Source of the DNA: Pelecanus crispus
Taxonomy: Eukaryota > Chordata > Aves > Pelecaniformes > Pelecanidae
Assembly: GCF_030463565.1 (NCBI RefSeq)
Contig: NC_134659.1
Coordinates: 7,014,511-7,078,510, forward strand
DNA: 64,000 nt
Direction: 5' to 3'
The notes beneath the pieces were generated by a model, which was not told the origin of the DNA, ran no database searches, and was given only the letters and a program-made list of their open reading frames with translations. The position numbers were made by a program, and so were the translations under genes. Position 1 is the stretch's first letter. Each line of letters opens with the position of its first letter. Positions 53,385-64,000 of the stretch are shown here, in pieces.

Positions 53385-55549
53385 TTTCTCCCTCTCCCTC
53401 TGCCTCCCCTTTCCATTTGAGGGCAGGTTCCGCAGGCCTCCAGGCTTTGCTTGCTCCTAACAAGCTCTAACAGCAGGCTGCTGCTAGTGTCTGCACTGGC
53501 GGTGGAACACTGATAAAGTAAAAGTACGGCGGCGAAGGCTGCGGTTACAAGATGTAGCGTTTATTTGTTTCTCTGTTGTCAGACTGTTCGTACATGCACT
53601 CTCCGTTGCTGCTGTTCGGATGCTCGCCGGGGCTGTCACCGCCCCAGGTCACCAGAGAATGGCTCATTACTGGCATTTCAAAAAAGAAAAAAAAAATAAT
53701 TCTTTTTTTCCCCGGCGCAGGTTCCAGCAGAGGAGCTAATTATTCGGCGTAGCTCTGGCTAACGTCGCGGCTGGGACCAGTGTCCCGCCAGGGTGAGGGA
53801 TGCATGGCGGGAGATGAATATTTGGGTTTTGCTGCTCTGTATCTGAGGCAGGAGAGAGCAGTGGGGCAGCGACGCTGAGCCGAGGGGCGCGGGAGCACGA
53901 GGGGAGCGGGGGCTGCTTCCAAATGGCCCAGCATGGGTGGGGGTGTTAAAGCTGGGGGGTGCTGGGTGCTGGGTATCCCATCGCCTGTGCCCTCGCAGGC
54001 AGGACCCCTGGCAGACCCCGCGCCAGCTGTCTTGCCAGCAAAGGGAGCCTGCGGGGCTGCCCCAGCCTTGCCGCCTTGTGACCCCGCAGCGCTGCCTCCT
54101 TCACCGCAACAGATCCCTCGTTAGCCATCGCCCCGCGCTCCGGCCACGGCTCCCCAGCCTCCCCAATCCCCTCAGCCTCTCCCTCCCAGCTCATCCCGGG
54201 CCCCCTTATCGGAGGCTTTCCAGGAGCCCGGTGCAGGGGTGCTGTCCCCCTCCGCACCACCTCATCCCCAGAAGAGCCGGGAGGCGAGCGCAGGGCTTTC
54301 TTCCCCGCTTATTTTTTTTTTAATTGGAATCTCTGCTGAATCTGCTAATTAAGTTCTTTGCCTGCAACTAATACTGTGCTGTTAATTCCTCCCCAGAATG
54401 ATTCCTCCAGCAGTCACAGAGGTTATGTTCACTGGCATCCTTCCACGGCTCCTTTATAAAAAAAAGAAGAGCCCTTTTTAATCACTGCAAATGACTCATC
54501 TCTGAGCAGCCCTCGTCCTCTGCCTCGCCGTGGCTCCGGCGTGTGAGGGAGCAGCACGGGCAGGCGGTGAGCCCTGCCTGCCCTGCCAGTTCCTGCAGCA
54601 CCCCGGGGGCTCAGTCCTCGCAGGATGGGGCCATCCAGCATGGCCAGGCGAGCAGGCGCCCGGCAGCACAGCCGAAAGCCACCACGTTGTCCCCTCTCCC
54701 TGCTGCGGCAGCCGGTGCTCAGCCCCTCTTCCCCCAGCTTGCCAGCTGCAGCCCTGTGTGCAGAGACTCCGGCCGAAGTTTAAGCCTCAGCTGCTTTGCA
54801 AAGTGCAATGAGTCCCGCTCAGGAGCCTGGGCTGCTCCGTGTGCAGGATTTGGCCCGCGGACCCCTGTTAGCGCGGTGCCGATGGGGCTCAGCTCCCCGC
54901 ACCACTGCTCTGCGTCCTCCCAGGAGCACCGGGCTGTGATCTGATCCAAAAGGCTGCTTGCTCACACTCAGCATGAAAATTCAAGAGCCCTTTGATATTT
55001 TTCCTCTCTCCCTGTTTCTCCTGCTTTCTATTTTTATAAATAATACCTGGTCTCAAACTGAACAGAATACCAAGTGTGCAATTAAATCCCCGAGTGCCAG
55101 CGCTGCCTTTGAGGAGGGCTTTGAAACATCTCTTCCTGGAGGCGGCGATGCCACAGCAAAGCCGCAGCTGGCTCAGACCCTCGCAGAGGAGCAGGAGCGC
55201 TTAGCAGGGCCTGACCCTGCTCCAGCTGCCTCCAGAGCCCGGGCACAGCCCTGGATGCGCTCGCTGGAGACAGGATTGGACCCGTGCATCACCTCTGAGC
55301 TGCACCCCAGTTCCCCCAGGACCAGGGCACTTCTTTTATCTCAATGCCCATTAATGCCCGTGAACTGGGGTGTGAGCAATCGCTCTCCCTGCCTCTTGTG
55401 AGCTGGCTGAAGCGCATCAATGCTGGAAGGCAAAACCCATCAGAACTAAGAGGACCAAGCAAGGAGAATAATGCACGTTCTGCGTGTGCAGAGCGGGGAG
55501 ATAAAACCTGGGATCTGGTTTTTTTGGCGCAAGAAAACATATTCATGTT
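53385..55549. other. Non-coding stretch between the two CR1 copies
   Basis: No gene is recognised. AT-rich patches occur at 53680-53720 and 54310-54370. The open frames are short and unremarkable. Confidence 0.4.
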
Positions 55550-56402
55550 GCTTTGACCTCAGTAAGTTTGCAGATGACACTAAATTGGGCTGGAGTGTCA
55601 ATCTGCTGGAGGGTAGGATGGCCCTGCAGAGGATCTGGCCAGGCTGGACCGATGGGCCAAGGCCCAGACCATGAGGTTCAACAAGGCCAAGTGCCGGGTC
55701 CTGCACTTGGGTCACAACAACCCCATGCAGCGCTGCAGGCTTGGGGAAGAGTGGCTGGAAAGCTGCCGGCTGAACATGAGCCAGCAGTGTGCCCAGGTGG
55801 CCAAGAAGGCCAACAGCATCCTGGCTTGTGTCAGGAACAGTGTGGCCAGCAGGAGCAGGGAGGTGATTGTCCCCCTGTACTCGGCGCTGGTGAGGCCGCA
55901 CCTGGAATGCTGTGTCCAGTTTTGGGCCCCTCAGCACAAGAAGGACATTGGGGTGCTGGAGCGTGTCCAGAGAAGGGCAACGGAGCTGGGGAAGGGTCTG
56001 GAGCACAGGGCTGGTGGGGAGCGGCTGAGGGAGCTGGGGGTGTTCAGCCTGGAGAAGAGGAGGCTGAGGGGAGACCTGATCGCTCTGCAGCTCCTGGCAG
56101 GAGGGGGCAGGGAGGGGGGTGTTGGGCTCTTCTCCCAAGTGACAAGCGATAGGATGAGAGGAAATGGGCTCAAGCTGTGTCAGGGGAGGTTTAGATTGGA
56201 TATTAGGAGAAATTTCTTCACAGAAAGAGTGGTCAGGCATTGGAACAGGCTGCCCAGAGAGGTGGTGGAGTCCCCATCCCTGGAGGTGTTCAAAACACGG
56301 CTAGATGTGGCACTTGGGGACATGGTTTAGTGGGCATGGGGGTGTTGGGTTGATGGTTGGGCTGATGATCTTAGAGGTCCTTTCTAACCTTAATGATTCC
56401 TA
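55550..56402 (+). mobile_element. CR1 LINE fragment, 5' truncated, plus strand
   Basis: The copy begins near the RT motif C remnant (SKFADDTKLG at about 55558) and continues through the C-terminal ORF2 region ([24 protein letters not shown]) to a stop at 56328-56330, then the CR1 3' UTR. One base has been lost near 55630, shifting frame between the FADD part and the rest. A piece of about a dozen codons typical of the family seems missing between 55765 and 55770. It is non-functional and older than a young insertion. The downstream part is an inverted match of the 52837-53328 copy. Confidence 0.93.
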
Positions 56403-56463
56403 GTTTTACTTTCATTAAAAATAATCCATCCCCCAAGCCAGGAAACATGAAATTATGACTCTG
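56403..56463. other. Spacer between CR1 copies
   Basis: Short AT-rich spacer. Confidence 0.4.
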
Positions 56464-56572
56464 CCCTTAATTGGTTTAGTGTGGACTTGGTAGTGTTAGG
56501 TTAATGGTTGGACTGGATGATCTTAAAGGTCTTTTCCAACCTCAACGATTCTACGATTCTATGATTCTGTGA
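56464..56572 (+). mobile_element. CR1 LINE 3' tail fragment
   Basis: This is a second, separate CR1 3' end: CTTAATTGGTTTAGTGTGGA, then GGTTGGACTGGATGATC and CTTTTCCAACC, closing with octamer repeats (GATTCTACGATTCTATG). It matches the 3' UTR of the minus copy at 52.9 kb more closely than the copy just upstream. Confidence 0.88.
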
Positions 56573-57899
56573 CCTATCTACCCAGGTCGGGCAGAATGAG
56601 CCCCTTGGCCCTGCTCTGCTCGCAGCTCCTGGCAGTGGAGGCAGCGGGGCTGAGCACGGGGCAGAGCATGGGGTGCTGGTGACAGTCAGATCTGCCTTAG
56701 AGCCACCCCAGGGCTGCTCTAGTGCCATCAGGCCTGGGCATGGCAGTGCCCGGAGCTAGACAACAGGGGCAAAAACCCAGTGGCAGTGTGAGCTGGACAC
56801 GGAGCCAGGGCTGATCCAGGGAAATGGGAGGGATTGCAGCCCTGGAAAGCAGATGGGAGCTGGGGGAAATGCTCCCCGCTGGAGCTCCAGCCAGCTCCCC
56901 GACGCTGGCAGGCAGCTCAGGAGGAGGAGGGCTGCGGGGTTGCCATGACAATCAAGCATCTAGAAGTTCTCGGATTATTTATCTTCGGTTTTGTTTTGGC
57001 TGAGTGAAAGTAAGTCTTGCTTCTGGGCTAAGGGCTATCAGCAGGCTGCGGGCACAAGGGAAACGAGTGTGGGAGCTCAGCCCATCGCTCGGTAGCACGG
57101 GAATGCACATCATAGAAGATAAGACATAAAATTAAAGGCATGTCTGCGAGTCACCTCCTCAGCTCCAACAAGGAGACCTTTACCAAAAAGAAGAGTTTGC
57201 AAGTATGAACTCTAACAAAAAATGTTGAGTTTTGGCTGGTTTATTTGCCGTTTGCCTTCTCAGATACCCTCTAGCCCCAAATCTCCCGCAGATCTACAAT
57301 TATTTGGCACCACAAGGGCACGTTGTTAAATCTGGCACATGCAGTACAGGTTTGGGCTTCTTTAATTAGCTAATTTTGATAACTGGATAGATTTGGATTG
57401 GGCCCTAGATTTGCCTGTGGGGCCTGAATTGCTGCTGCATGGCTGTCTGCTCGGAACGCTTTCCAAAGCAATTTCGCAAATTCAAGAGATGTGATTGAAT
57501 GATACTCTGATTTATGGTATTTCACGCCACCTCCCTCGCTCCCTTGCTGGAGCAGCAGAGTATCGCACACGCGTTGAGCCATATCCAGCTGCAAGTCCCT
57601 TCGCAAAGACTCCGTCGCTGTCCTCTGTCTCTGGGGCTGAGCCCACCGCGGCCGGGCTGACGGCGCTTGCAGAAATTAAAGAGGCTTGATGCGGAGCCCG
57701 AGCTCATTCCAGATGTCTCTCTGCAAATCTGCTGTCACTCAGGCTATGGAAAACAAGGAGACCGTGGGGAGGTTTGGAGTTGCTGGTGGCTGGGAACTTC
57801 TCGGTGAGGTGTAAAACAGAACGAGTGTCACTTCTAGAGCTGGGAGAGACCCGAGCGTTTACCAGCCTATGTCACCCGCTGTCAGCTTCCAGCCTCCTC
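56573..57899. other. Non-coding stretch
   Basis: No gene is recognised. AT-rich, ORF-poor DNA lies at 57090-57500. Confidence 0.35.
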
Positions 57900-58270
57900 C
57901 CCCTTTATAGAAGCCATTGCTGTAATTGCTTCTAAGTCTAATAACCGATTCTTTTTGATGCCTTCAGTGTCACTGCTATGTAAATCCCAGTGTGAGGGTG
58001 CTGTATATTTTATGGATTGTGTGTTTGCTGATGTCCCTGAGTGTGTGTGCAGCTAAAGGGATACCTTTGATTGTCGGATCAAAGAATCCCAAGAAATGTT
58101 AAGGACAGTACGAGCAAAGAAAAACTCAAGGAAATCAGGAGCCTGTGGTTAAATTGATTGGATTTGATTTTGCCAATAGAGGTCAGTATGAAGTATTAAG
58201 GCTCTGAAATTGTACAAAGAAATCCCATTACTCAAGGAACAGACGGGCTATTTTCAGAGAGGAAATGATG
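57900..58270. promoter_or_regulatory. AT-rich candidate regulatory block with TCF/LEF-like pair
   Basis: CTTTGAT (58065-58071) and ATCAAAG (58078-58084) form an exact inverted pair with a 6-bp spacer. Both arms match the TCF/LEF core. The surrounding 370 bp are AT-rich and nearly free of open frames. Confidence 0.3.
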
Positions 58271-59205
58271 GGAGGGAGCGAGAGAGGGAAAGGTGGCCAG
58301 AGCCAAGGAGCTCAAGGTGGTTTAGGAGGAGATGTTGTACTTATAAATGGAAATGTCCTGGGTACAAACTCCAAGCTGGGTGAGCTGGGAGCTTGAGCAG
58401 CGCTTTGCTCAAAGGGGCCCCGTATCTCCTGCGAGGCGGCTCATGGTCAGACCGTCACCGGTCTCACCGGAGGGTGAGAAGTCAAGAAAGGGCCGTGGCA
58501 ATGCCTTCCTTCTCCCCAGCCCCAGAGCTTCCCAGGGACAAGAGGGAGAGGAGAGCTGGGGTTTGGATGCAGCTGGTTACAGGGCAAGGGAGGAGAGGAC
58601 ATCCCGATGCAAGCCCCCTTCCTCAGCTCTTGGCACAAGTTCTCCTGCTTTGACCTCATCTCCAAAGGGCTTCACTGCCCTTCTTTTATTGCTCCAAGCA
58701 GCTTTTGTTTTCCTGGGTATTCCCGGGCGAGCCGTGCTGCTCCAGATGGTGACCCGCTCAGCTATTTCAGGCCATCAGCTTGACTGGACTTCCCCTGCCC
58801 ACAGCTGACAGCCCCCCAGGGTCTCTGCTCGGAATGAAAGCAGCTGCGCTCAGAGCCCGTCTGCAAAAGGCGCTGGGGTGGGGGGCGGCTGGCAGGCGGG
58901 CACCTCGCTTTCTCTTCCGCTGGTGTGGCTCTGACAGTGAAGCCTCTGTAAAAGTGCAACGCAGAGGAATAAATTAAATGGACAGAGCTTCCCCCCAAGC
59001 AGCAGCCCCAGCCCTTATCGACGGATGCCTTGAGATGGCCCAGGAGCATCTGCAGGCTCTGGGCTGCGCGGTGCTGGGGCACGCAGAGGAGCAAGGGTCC
59101 CAGCTGGAGCTGTCACCCATGGGTGGGAGGAGGAATGAGGACCTTCCTTTGCTAAGGATGCGCATGAGCTGATGGTGCTGAAGGAGCCTTAGATGAGGAA
59201 CACCT
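58271..59205. other. Non-coding stretch
   Basis: Nothing recognised. Confidence 0.35.
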
Positions 59206-59300
59206 TCATAGAATCATAGAATGGTTTGGGTTGGAAGGGACTTTTAAAGGTCACCTAGTCCAACCCCCCTGCAATGAGCAGCGACATCTTCAACCAGACT
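59206..59300 (-). mobile_element. CR1 LINE 3' tail fragment
   Basis: ATAGAATCATAGAATGG, GGTTGGAAGGGACTTTTAAA and 'CACCTAGTCCAACCCCCCTG' on the plus strand are the reverse complement of a CR1 3' end. It continues for a short way into the 3' UTR ('GCAGCGACATCTTCAACCAG'). Confidence 0.88.
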
Positions 59301-60280
59301 TTGCCCAAGAGCCGGCAGGTCCGTGTTTCATAGAAAGTCAGCTCTCCAAGCTGCCACACAGCAGTGTCAATGCTCCCACAGCTTAAAAAATACAGAAGTG
59401 TGGGATTTGGCTAAATGACTGGAAGATGGAAACAACCTTTAGAAAGCACTTCTTGGGAGGGGAGGAGGGGAGGGAAGGTTTTCCAAGAAACGCCACCCCC
59501 CGTGCAGGGAGGACAGTGACAAACGAGGGGAATTTGGAGGCTGCGGAGAAAAATTGGCACAGCCTTGAAAATTTGCTGCCAGGTTTGGGGGAGCTTTAAA
59601 TGGCATTTAATTAGCGGCATTCAGGTGGTCACAATACTGTTGAGGCACAGTGGCAGCAACAAGACAGTACCGCAGTTCCTGGCATTTGTTAATTGAAGCC
59701 ACTCCTGACAGAGACTAATGACTTTTTAATGAATCTGTTGTCTTAATGTCTTATTAAGTTTTGACTTTCCCTTTCTATCCTCTTCAAGATCCTCTGCCCA
59801 ATCTCCCCCTCCCCCCCCCCTGCTGCCAGCTGTTTTCCTGGGATCAGCGGCATCCAAACGAAGGGACTGAGGCTTCGCCGGGAGGCATGAGAACGGCTCC
59901 CCTCCTTTCTGTGAAGGGCCAGATCCAGCTGAGAGGAGCAGAGGGATGGCATGGCTCCTGCCTGCAGGTGACAGAGCCCCAGCCTCCTAAAAAAAGGGAA
60001 CGCATGGATTATGGTGGAGAAATGCTGGCTGAGAGGGGACGGAGCAACCGCAGCCCCACATCTTGGTGAGGTGCTGCTGCTGGCAATGCCACTCTTGCTC
60101 CTCATCTCTGCTTCCCCAAGCCCCATGGGAGCCCCTCTGCCCCTTCCTCTCCGGCTTTGCTGGTGGAGGTGGCAGGGTGAAGGACAACGCTGGAGAAAAG
60201 CACCTTTCCCCAACACCTGGGATCAAGAAGGATGCAGAGCAGAGGAACCAAACACAAGTAAATCCATTAATCTGTACCGT
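59301..60280. other. Non-coding stretch
   Basis: No gene is recognised; a C-run is at 59806-59820. Confidence 0.35.
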
Positions 60281-60644
60281 TGTCCTGGTTTCGGCTGGAG
60301 TAGGGTTAGTTTTCTTCCTAGTAGCAGGCACAGTGCTGTGTTTTGGATTTAGTATGAGAACAACGCTGATAACACACTGATGTTTGAGTTGTTGCTCAGT
60401 ACTGCTTATGCCAGTCAAGGACTTTTCAGCTTCCCACGCTCTGCCAGGTGCACAAGAAACTGGGAGGGGGCACAGCCAGAACAGCTGATCCAAACTGCCC
60501 CAAGGGCTATTCCATACCATATGACATCATGGGCGGTATAGAAACTGGGGGGGTTGGCCGGGGAGCAGCAATCGCTGCTTGGGAACTGTCTGGGTATCAG
60601 TCGGCGGGTGGTGAGCAATTGCATTGTGCATCACTTGCTTTGTA

Positions 60645-60701
<57 letters not shown>

Positions 60702-60874
60702 GTTATTATTATAATTACTATTTTACTTTATTTCAACTATTAAAGTGTTCTTATCTCAACCCAGGAGTGTTTCTCACTCTCACTCCTCCGATTCTCTCCC
60801 CCATCCCACCGGGGCAGGGGGAGTGAGCGATGGCTGCGTGGTGCTGAGCTGTGGGCTGGGGCTTAACCACGACA
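60281..60874 (+). mobile_element. Solo LTR of an endogenous retrovirus, ERVL-like
   Basis: A 594-bp element with TG..CA ends (TGTCCTGGTTTC at the left, AACCACGACA at the right). It is flanked by 5-bp sequences ACCGT (60276-60280) and ACCAT (60875-60879), a target duplication with one mismatch. The text matches, as I recall it, an ERVL-like LTR common in many birds. Inside are a GGTATAGAAAC TATA-like site near 60535, an ATTAAA poly(A) signal at 60739-60744 and an ATT microsatellite. No gag, pol or env sequence is next to it, so the internal part was removed by LTR recombination. It has no coding capacity. Confidence 0.9.
60646..60718 (+). repeat. (ATT)n microsatellite inside the LTR
   Basis: About 18 near-perfect ATT units followed by a few interrupted ones. 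It is likely to vary in length between individuals. Confidence 0.95.
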
Positions 60875-62811
60875 ACCATAAAAAGCAGAAAATATCCCCT
60901 TGGAATGGGTAGCTGCCCTCTGGAGATGGGCTGCAAGAGCGTGTGCTGCCACAGCCCCTGCTGCAGAGTGACCCTGGGAAATGACGCGGAACAGCTGCTC
61001 TTACGGGTGGCTTGAAGTGATGCACAGCCCCTGGACGGAGGAGCAGGGAGGACAGAGGTGGCCCCAGGGTATCAGAGGTCAGCGTTGGAGATCAGCCCCA
61101 GCCTCTGCTGCTGAAGCTCAGTCTGAATGCCTGCCGGGCAGTCGCATTTGGCCATCTCGCCTCACTGTCCCAGTCCTGTGGACCGGGAGGTAGGGAGGTA
61201 ATTAAGCCCCTAATTCTCCTTAACTCAGGCCACACACATACATGAAGACATGGCCCTGCAGAGGGTGAACACGCGCATATATAACGTAACTGTGTGCCCC
61301 AGGAACGCAGCACTGGCAGTCTCCAGTGCCCAGCTGTGCACACACCTGCACCTCGGCGATGGGCCTGACTGCACACGCATGAACACGTGTGTGCAGATTT
61401 GACAGCACAGGCAGCAGGCACGCAGGAGCACACGCGCGCACCGATGCACTCTGCTCAGGTGTGCATACGTGCACACACAGTGTCACTGCGGTCTCAGCCC
61501 CGGGACACAATTAAGCTCAGTGCAGCAGAATTTTTAGTGATGAGACGCTGCATGAATGTTGCTAGAGAGCAGAAAAGCCACTAAGCCCAGATATCTGTCA
61601 ACAGGCCAGCAGGTTCAATACATCAGGCATTAGACCTCGGCAGAGCTCTGCAGAGCTCTGGGCTTTTCCTTTCCTGAGCCTCTGCTCAAGGACGTGCATG
61701 CCTGGACACGCTCAGACACCCCCACGCAGTTGCACACTCACACTCATCCAGACACTCTCGCTCAGCAGCACGTTTGCACGGGGATGAAGCGTGCACATCC
61801 CCTGGTTCCAACTACGCCGTGGTGTGATCGTGGCTTGTGTCACCCTCTGCGACACGCACACGATGCCATGCAGACACGCATTGGTCACATGTGTTTTATA
61901 ACCTGGATGAGCACACGGATTCAAACACTGCCAGGGACCTGCCTGGATGCTCAGGGACTCACACACCTGCCATGGGCCCCAAGGACCCCGCAGAGGGTCC
62001 CCCCCAAGCACAGGCATGTCCCCTAACTCCTGCCCTGTCCCCTTCCCTTACACTGAAACGCAAGGCAGCTCTTGCTCCTCTGTCCCAGCTCTGTCCCCAA
62101 ATGTGGCCAAACGCCACAGCATCCAAGGCTCAGAGCCGAGCAGGATGGCAGGGGAAGGGTAACGCTGCCATCTCTGAGGCGATGAGATGCGGGGAGCCTG
62201 GCACCCACCTCCCTGCCGGCCATGGGAAGGAGCATTAACTGGGGCTTTATCTCTCGGAGCCACCGTCCCCGCTGCTGGTGCTGCCAAGGGATTTAGCTCC
62301 GGCAGCCTCCTCTAATCTGGGCGGCTGGAGGGTGGCACAGGTCTCTGCTCTCCCCCGCCTTGTGCCTGGGCTGGAGCAAAAGCATCTTGCTCCATCCTCA
62401 GCACTGCTGCAAAACCTCCTGCAAAGGAGGAGTTAACTGCAAAGTGTTTTTACGAGTGCTGGACTAGAGAAATCTCTGGACAGGTAATTGAAGACAGAGC
62501 CACTCCACGCGTTTCAAACCCTCTCTGCTCCATGTCCAGCTGCTCTCCATAGGTGCCACTACCCTAATTGAGAAGGAAATGTTTAGTGGGGTGGATTGAA
62601 TGGGAGGAAGGAGGGAGGGAGAGAGAAAATGCAGAGGACACGGAACAAAGGTACACATACAGGAGAAAAAAAAAGGTCTCTGGAAATGGGGAGCATGCAA
62701 TGAAGAGAGCAAGGACTTCTGCTAGTCTAAGGCCCAAGAAATAGAAGCAAATGGTTCCTTATGTGGAGGAAACCAACTGTTGAAGCCTTGGACAGGATTC
62801 AGCCGATCTTG
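60875..62811. other. Non-coding stretch with degenerate CA-rich DNA
   Basis: No gene is recognised. Degenerate CACACA/CACGCA sequence occurs at 61225-61500 and 61695-61930. A 20-bp palindrome is at 61641-61660. Confidence 0.4.
61641..61660. repeat. Perfect 20-bp palindrome
   Basis: CAGAGCTCTG occurs twice in tandem; each half is itself a palindrome, so the whole 20 bp equals its reverse complement. Confidence 0.95.
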
Positions 62812-62866
62812 ACTTGGCTCCTGGCTCTGCCACCCATTTCCTGACACGACTTTGGACAAGGCACTG
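62812..62866 (+). mobile_element. MIR-like SINE relic
   Basis: 'CTCCTGGCTCTGCCACCC' followed by 'TTTGGACAAGGCAC' follows the MIR core order. Only about 55 bp are recognisable. Confidence 0.45.
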
Positions 62867-64000
62867 TTGGAAGCAGGTATTTAATAGGTTTTCCCCAAAA
62901 GCCGAGTGTGCAATATAACAGGATCCTAATTGCATTCATTTGTCAGGCATAGCTCTAGCTAAACAGATTCCCAAATGCTCTGGGTAGGAGTCCACGTCCC
63001 ACTGACTGTGAGGCTGACGCTCTTCTGACAGTCCCCGGTGTTGACATCCTTAGGAAGAGCAGCAGGCAGAATCCGTTTCAGAGAGAGCACAAAATCACAA
63101 AAATAGATCCACTTTCTACATCTATATTTAACACTCTGTGTTCTCCTTGGAATGGACTCTTGCTACGGCAATTAACTAATGATGAGGATGATTAAGGATT
63201 GCTCCTGCGCTTTACATTTATAGCATCTCTCCCACTTCTTTTCTGAATAATAATTCCTTTCCTTTGCAATACCAGCAGAGCAGTCCCAGGAAACAAGGAG
63301 GTAAAAGGCAAGGTGAATTAGAAAGGTGACCTACTAAATGGATCAGGGAAATGAATAAATCTGATGTTTACCTATCCCCAAACCAGGATGAGAAGATCAG
63401 TCCCGGCCAGGATTTCCCCACAGCTCTCAGGTGAGAGCGAATGGCTCCAGCACGGGCTGTGCAAGAACAGAAGCATCTCTAGCTGCTAATGGGCCCTGAA
63501 TAATAAGCAACTGGGACTGCTCGTGCATTCAGACCCCCTCTTCAAGAGTGTGGGGCTTGCTCTGGGCTGTACTGGCTTCACATGATCTCTTTTCTGGTAT
63601 GGGCAGAAAGCGCTGGTTCCCCATGAAAAGATGCCATTTTATTGCTGTAAAGGTGGCATGGAAGCCAGGAGGAGAAGAATAAAAAATCACCAGAATAAAA
63701 ATAAATGTGAGATAAATAGGAGGAAGGAATCAGGCTAGCTATCGAAGCCACGCTTCTGCTACCCTGCTTGAAGAGCCATTGCTCATGGATGGGGTGGCTG
63801 GAAAGCGTGTGAGTGACCATCATTTCTGCAATCTGCTACTCTGCTAGACCCCCCCCACCCACCCCAGCCTATTCAGCATCACTTCAGCAGTGAGAAATAT
63901 TGTCTGTCTCCCTGAGAGTGAAAACAAACAGAGCATAAAATAAAAAAAAATCAACTAAAATAATCACAGGTTACAACAAATCAATTGGAGCTGTGTAAAT
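62867..64000. other. AT-rich non-coding end of the window
   Basis: ORF-poor, AT-rich sequence, especially 62880-63400 and 63640-63720, with a C-run at 63849-63856. No gene is recognised; conserved non-coding elements are possible. Confidence 0.4.

Noticed and set aside
55446..56240. 264-codon minus-strand frame over the CR1 copy
   Set aside because: It is the antisense shadow of the CR1 reverse-transcriptase region.

Overview
This window looks like gene-poor, GC-rich avian nuclear DNA. Three things point to a bird: a 690-codon intronless reading frame that I recognise as LRRN2 (leucine-rich repeat neuronal protein 2); several CR1-type LINE fragments with the typical 3' ends (ATTCTATG-like octamers, 'GGTTGGAAAAGACC'-type tails); and a solo LTR of the ERVL-like kind common in bird genomes. 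Overall base composition, many CpG clusters and short G/C runs fit a microchromosome. I recall the human 1q32 LRRN2/NFASC block mapping to chicken chromosome 26, but the window itself cannot prove this. No bacterial, CRISPR, rRNA or tRNA feature was seen.

Layout. Bases 1-9.9 kb are non-coding, with AT-rich islands, a CpG cluster, a 27-bp triple repeat and a MIR-like relic. LRRN2 is on the minus strand: the probable 3' UTR is about 9.9-10.98 kb and the coding exon is 10979-13051. In this family the coding part sits in one exon and the 5' UTR exons lie far upstream, so part of the sequence to the right is probably the LRRN2 5' intron and promoter region, and in the human order it would lead toward NFASC. 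I found no NFASC or MDM4 coding exon. From 13 to 51 kb the sequence is intronic or intergenic, with AT-rich enhancer-like blocks (18.9, 25.8, 30.6, 38.5, 49.2 kb), a CpG island at 38.16-38.47 kb, an 85-bp duplication (17.6 kb), a ~190-bp tandem repeat (45.55-46.15 kb) and a perfect 12-bp inverted repeat (48.74 kb).

From 51.4 to 56.6 kb there is a repeat-rich block: a 41-copy G-rich 26-bp minisatellite, an alternating purine-pyrimidine tract, a minus-strand CR1 fragment embedded in that tract, and a plus-strand CR1 fragment with reverse-transcriptase remnants. The last 7 kb hold another CR1 tail, a solo LTR with near-perfect 5-bp target duplications (60281-60874), degenerate CA-rich sequence and an AT-rich end.

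Only one protein gene is supported. LRRN2 is a single-pass neuronal surface protein, so the other elements are of interest as possible cis-regulation or as genome-structure features, not as partners in a pathway. No new multi-gene system is visible.
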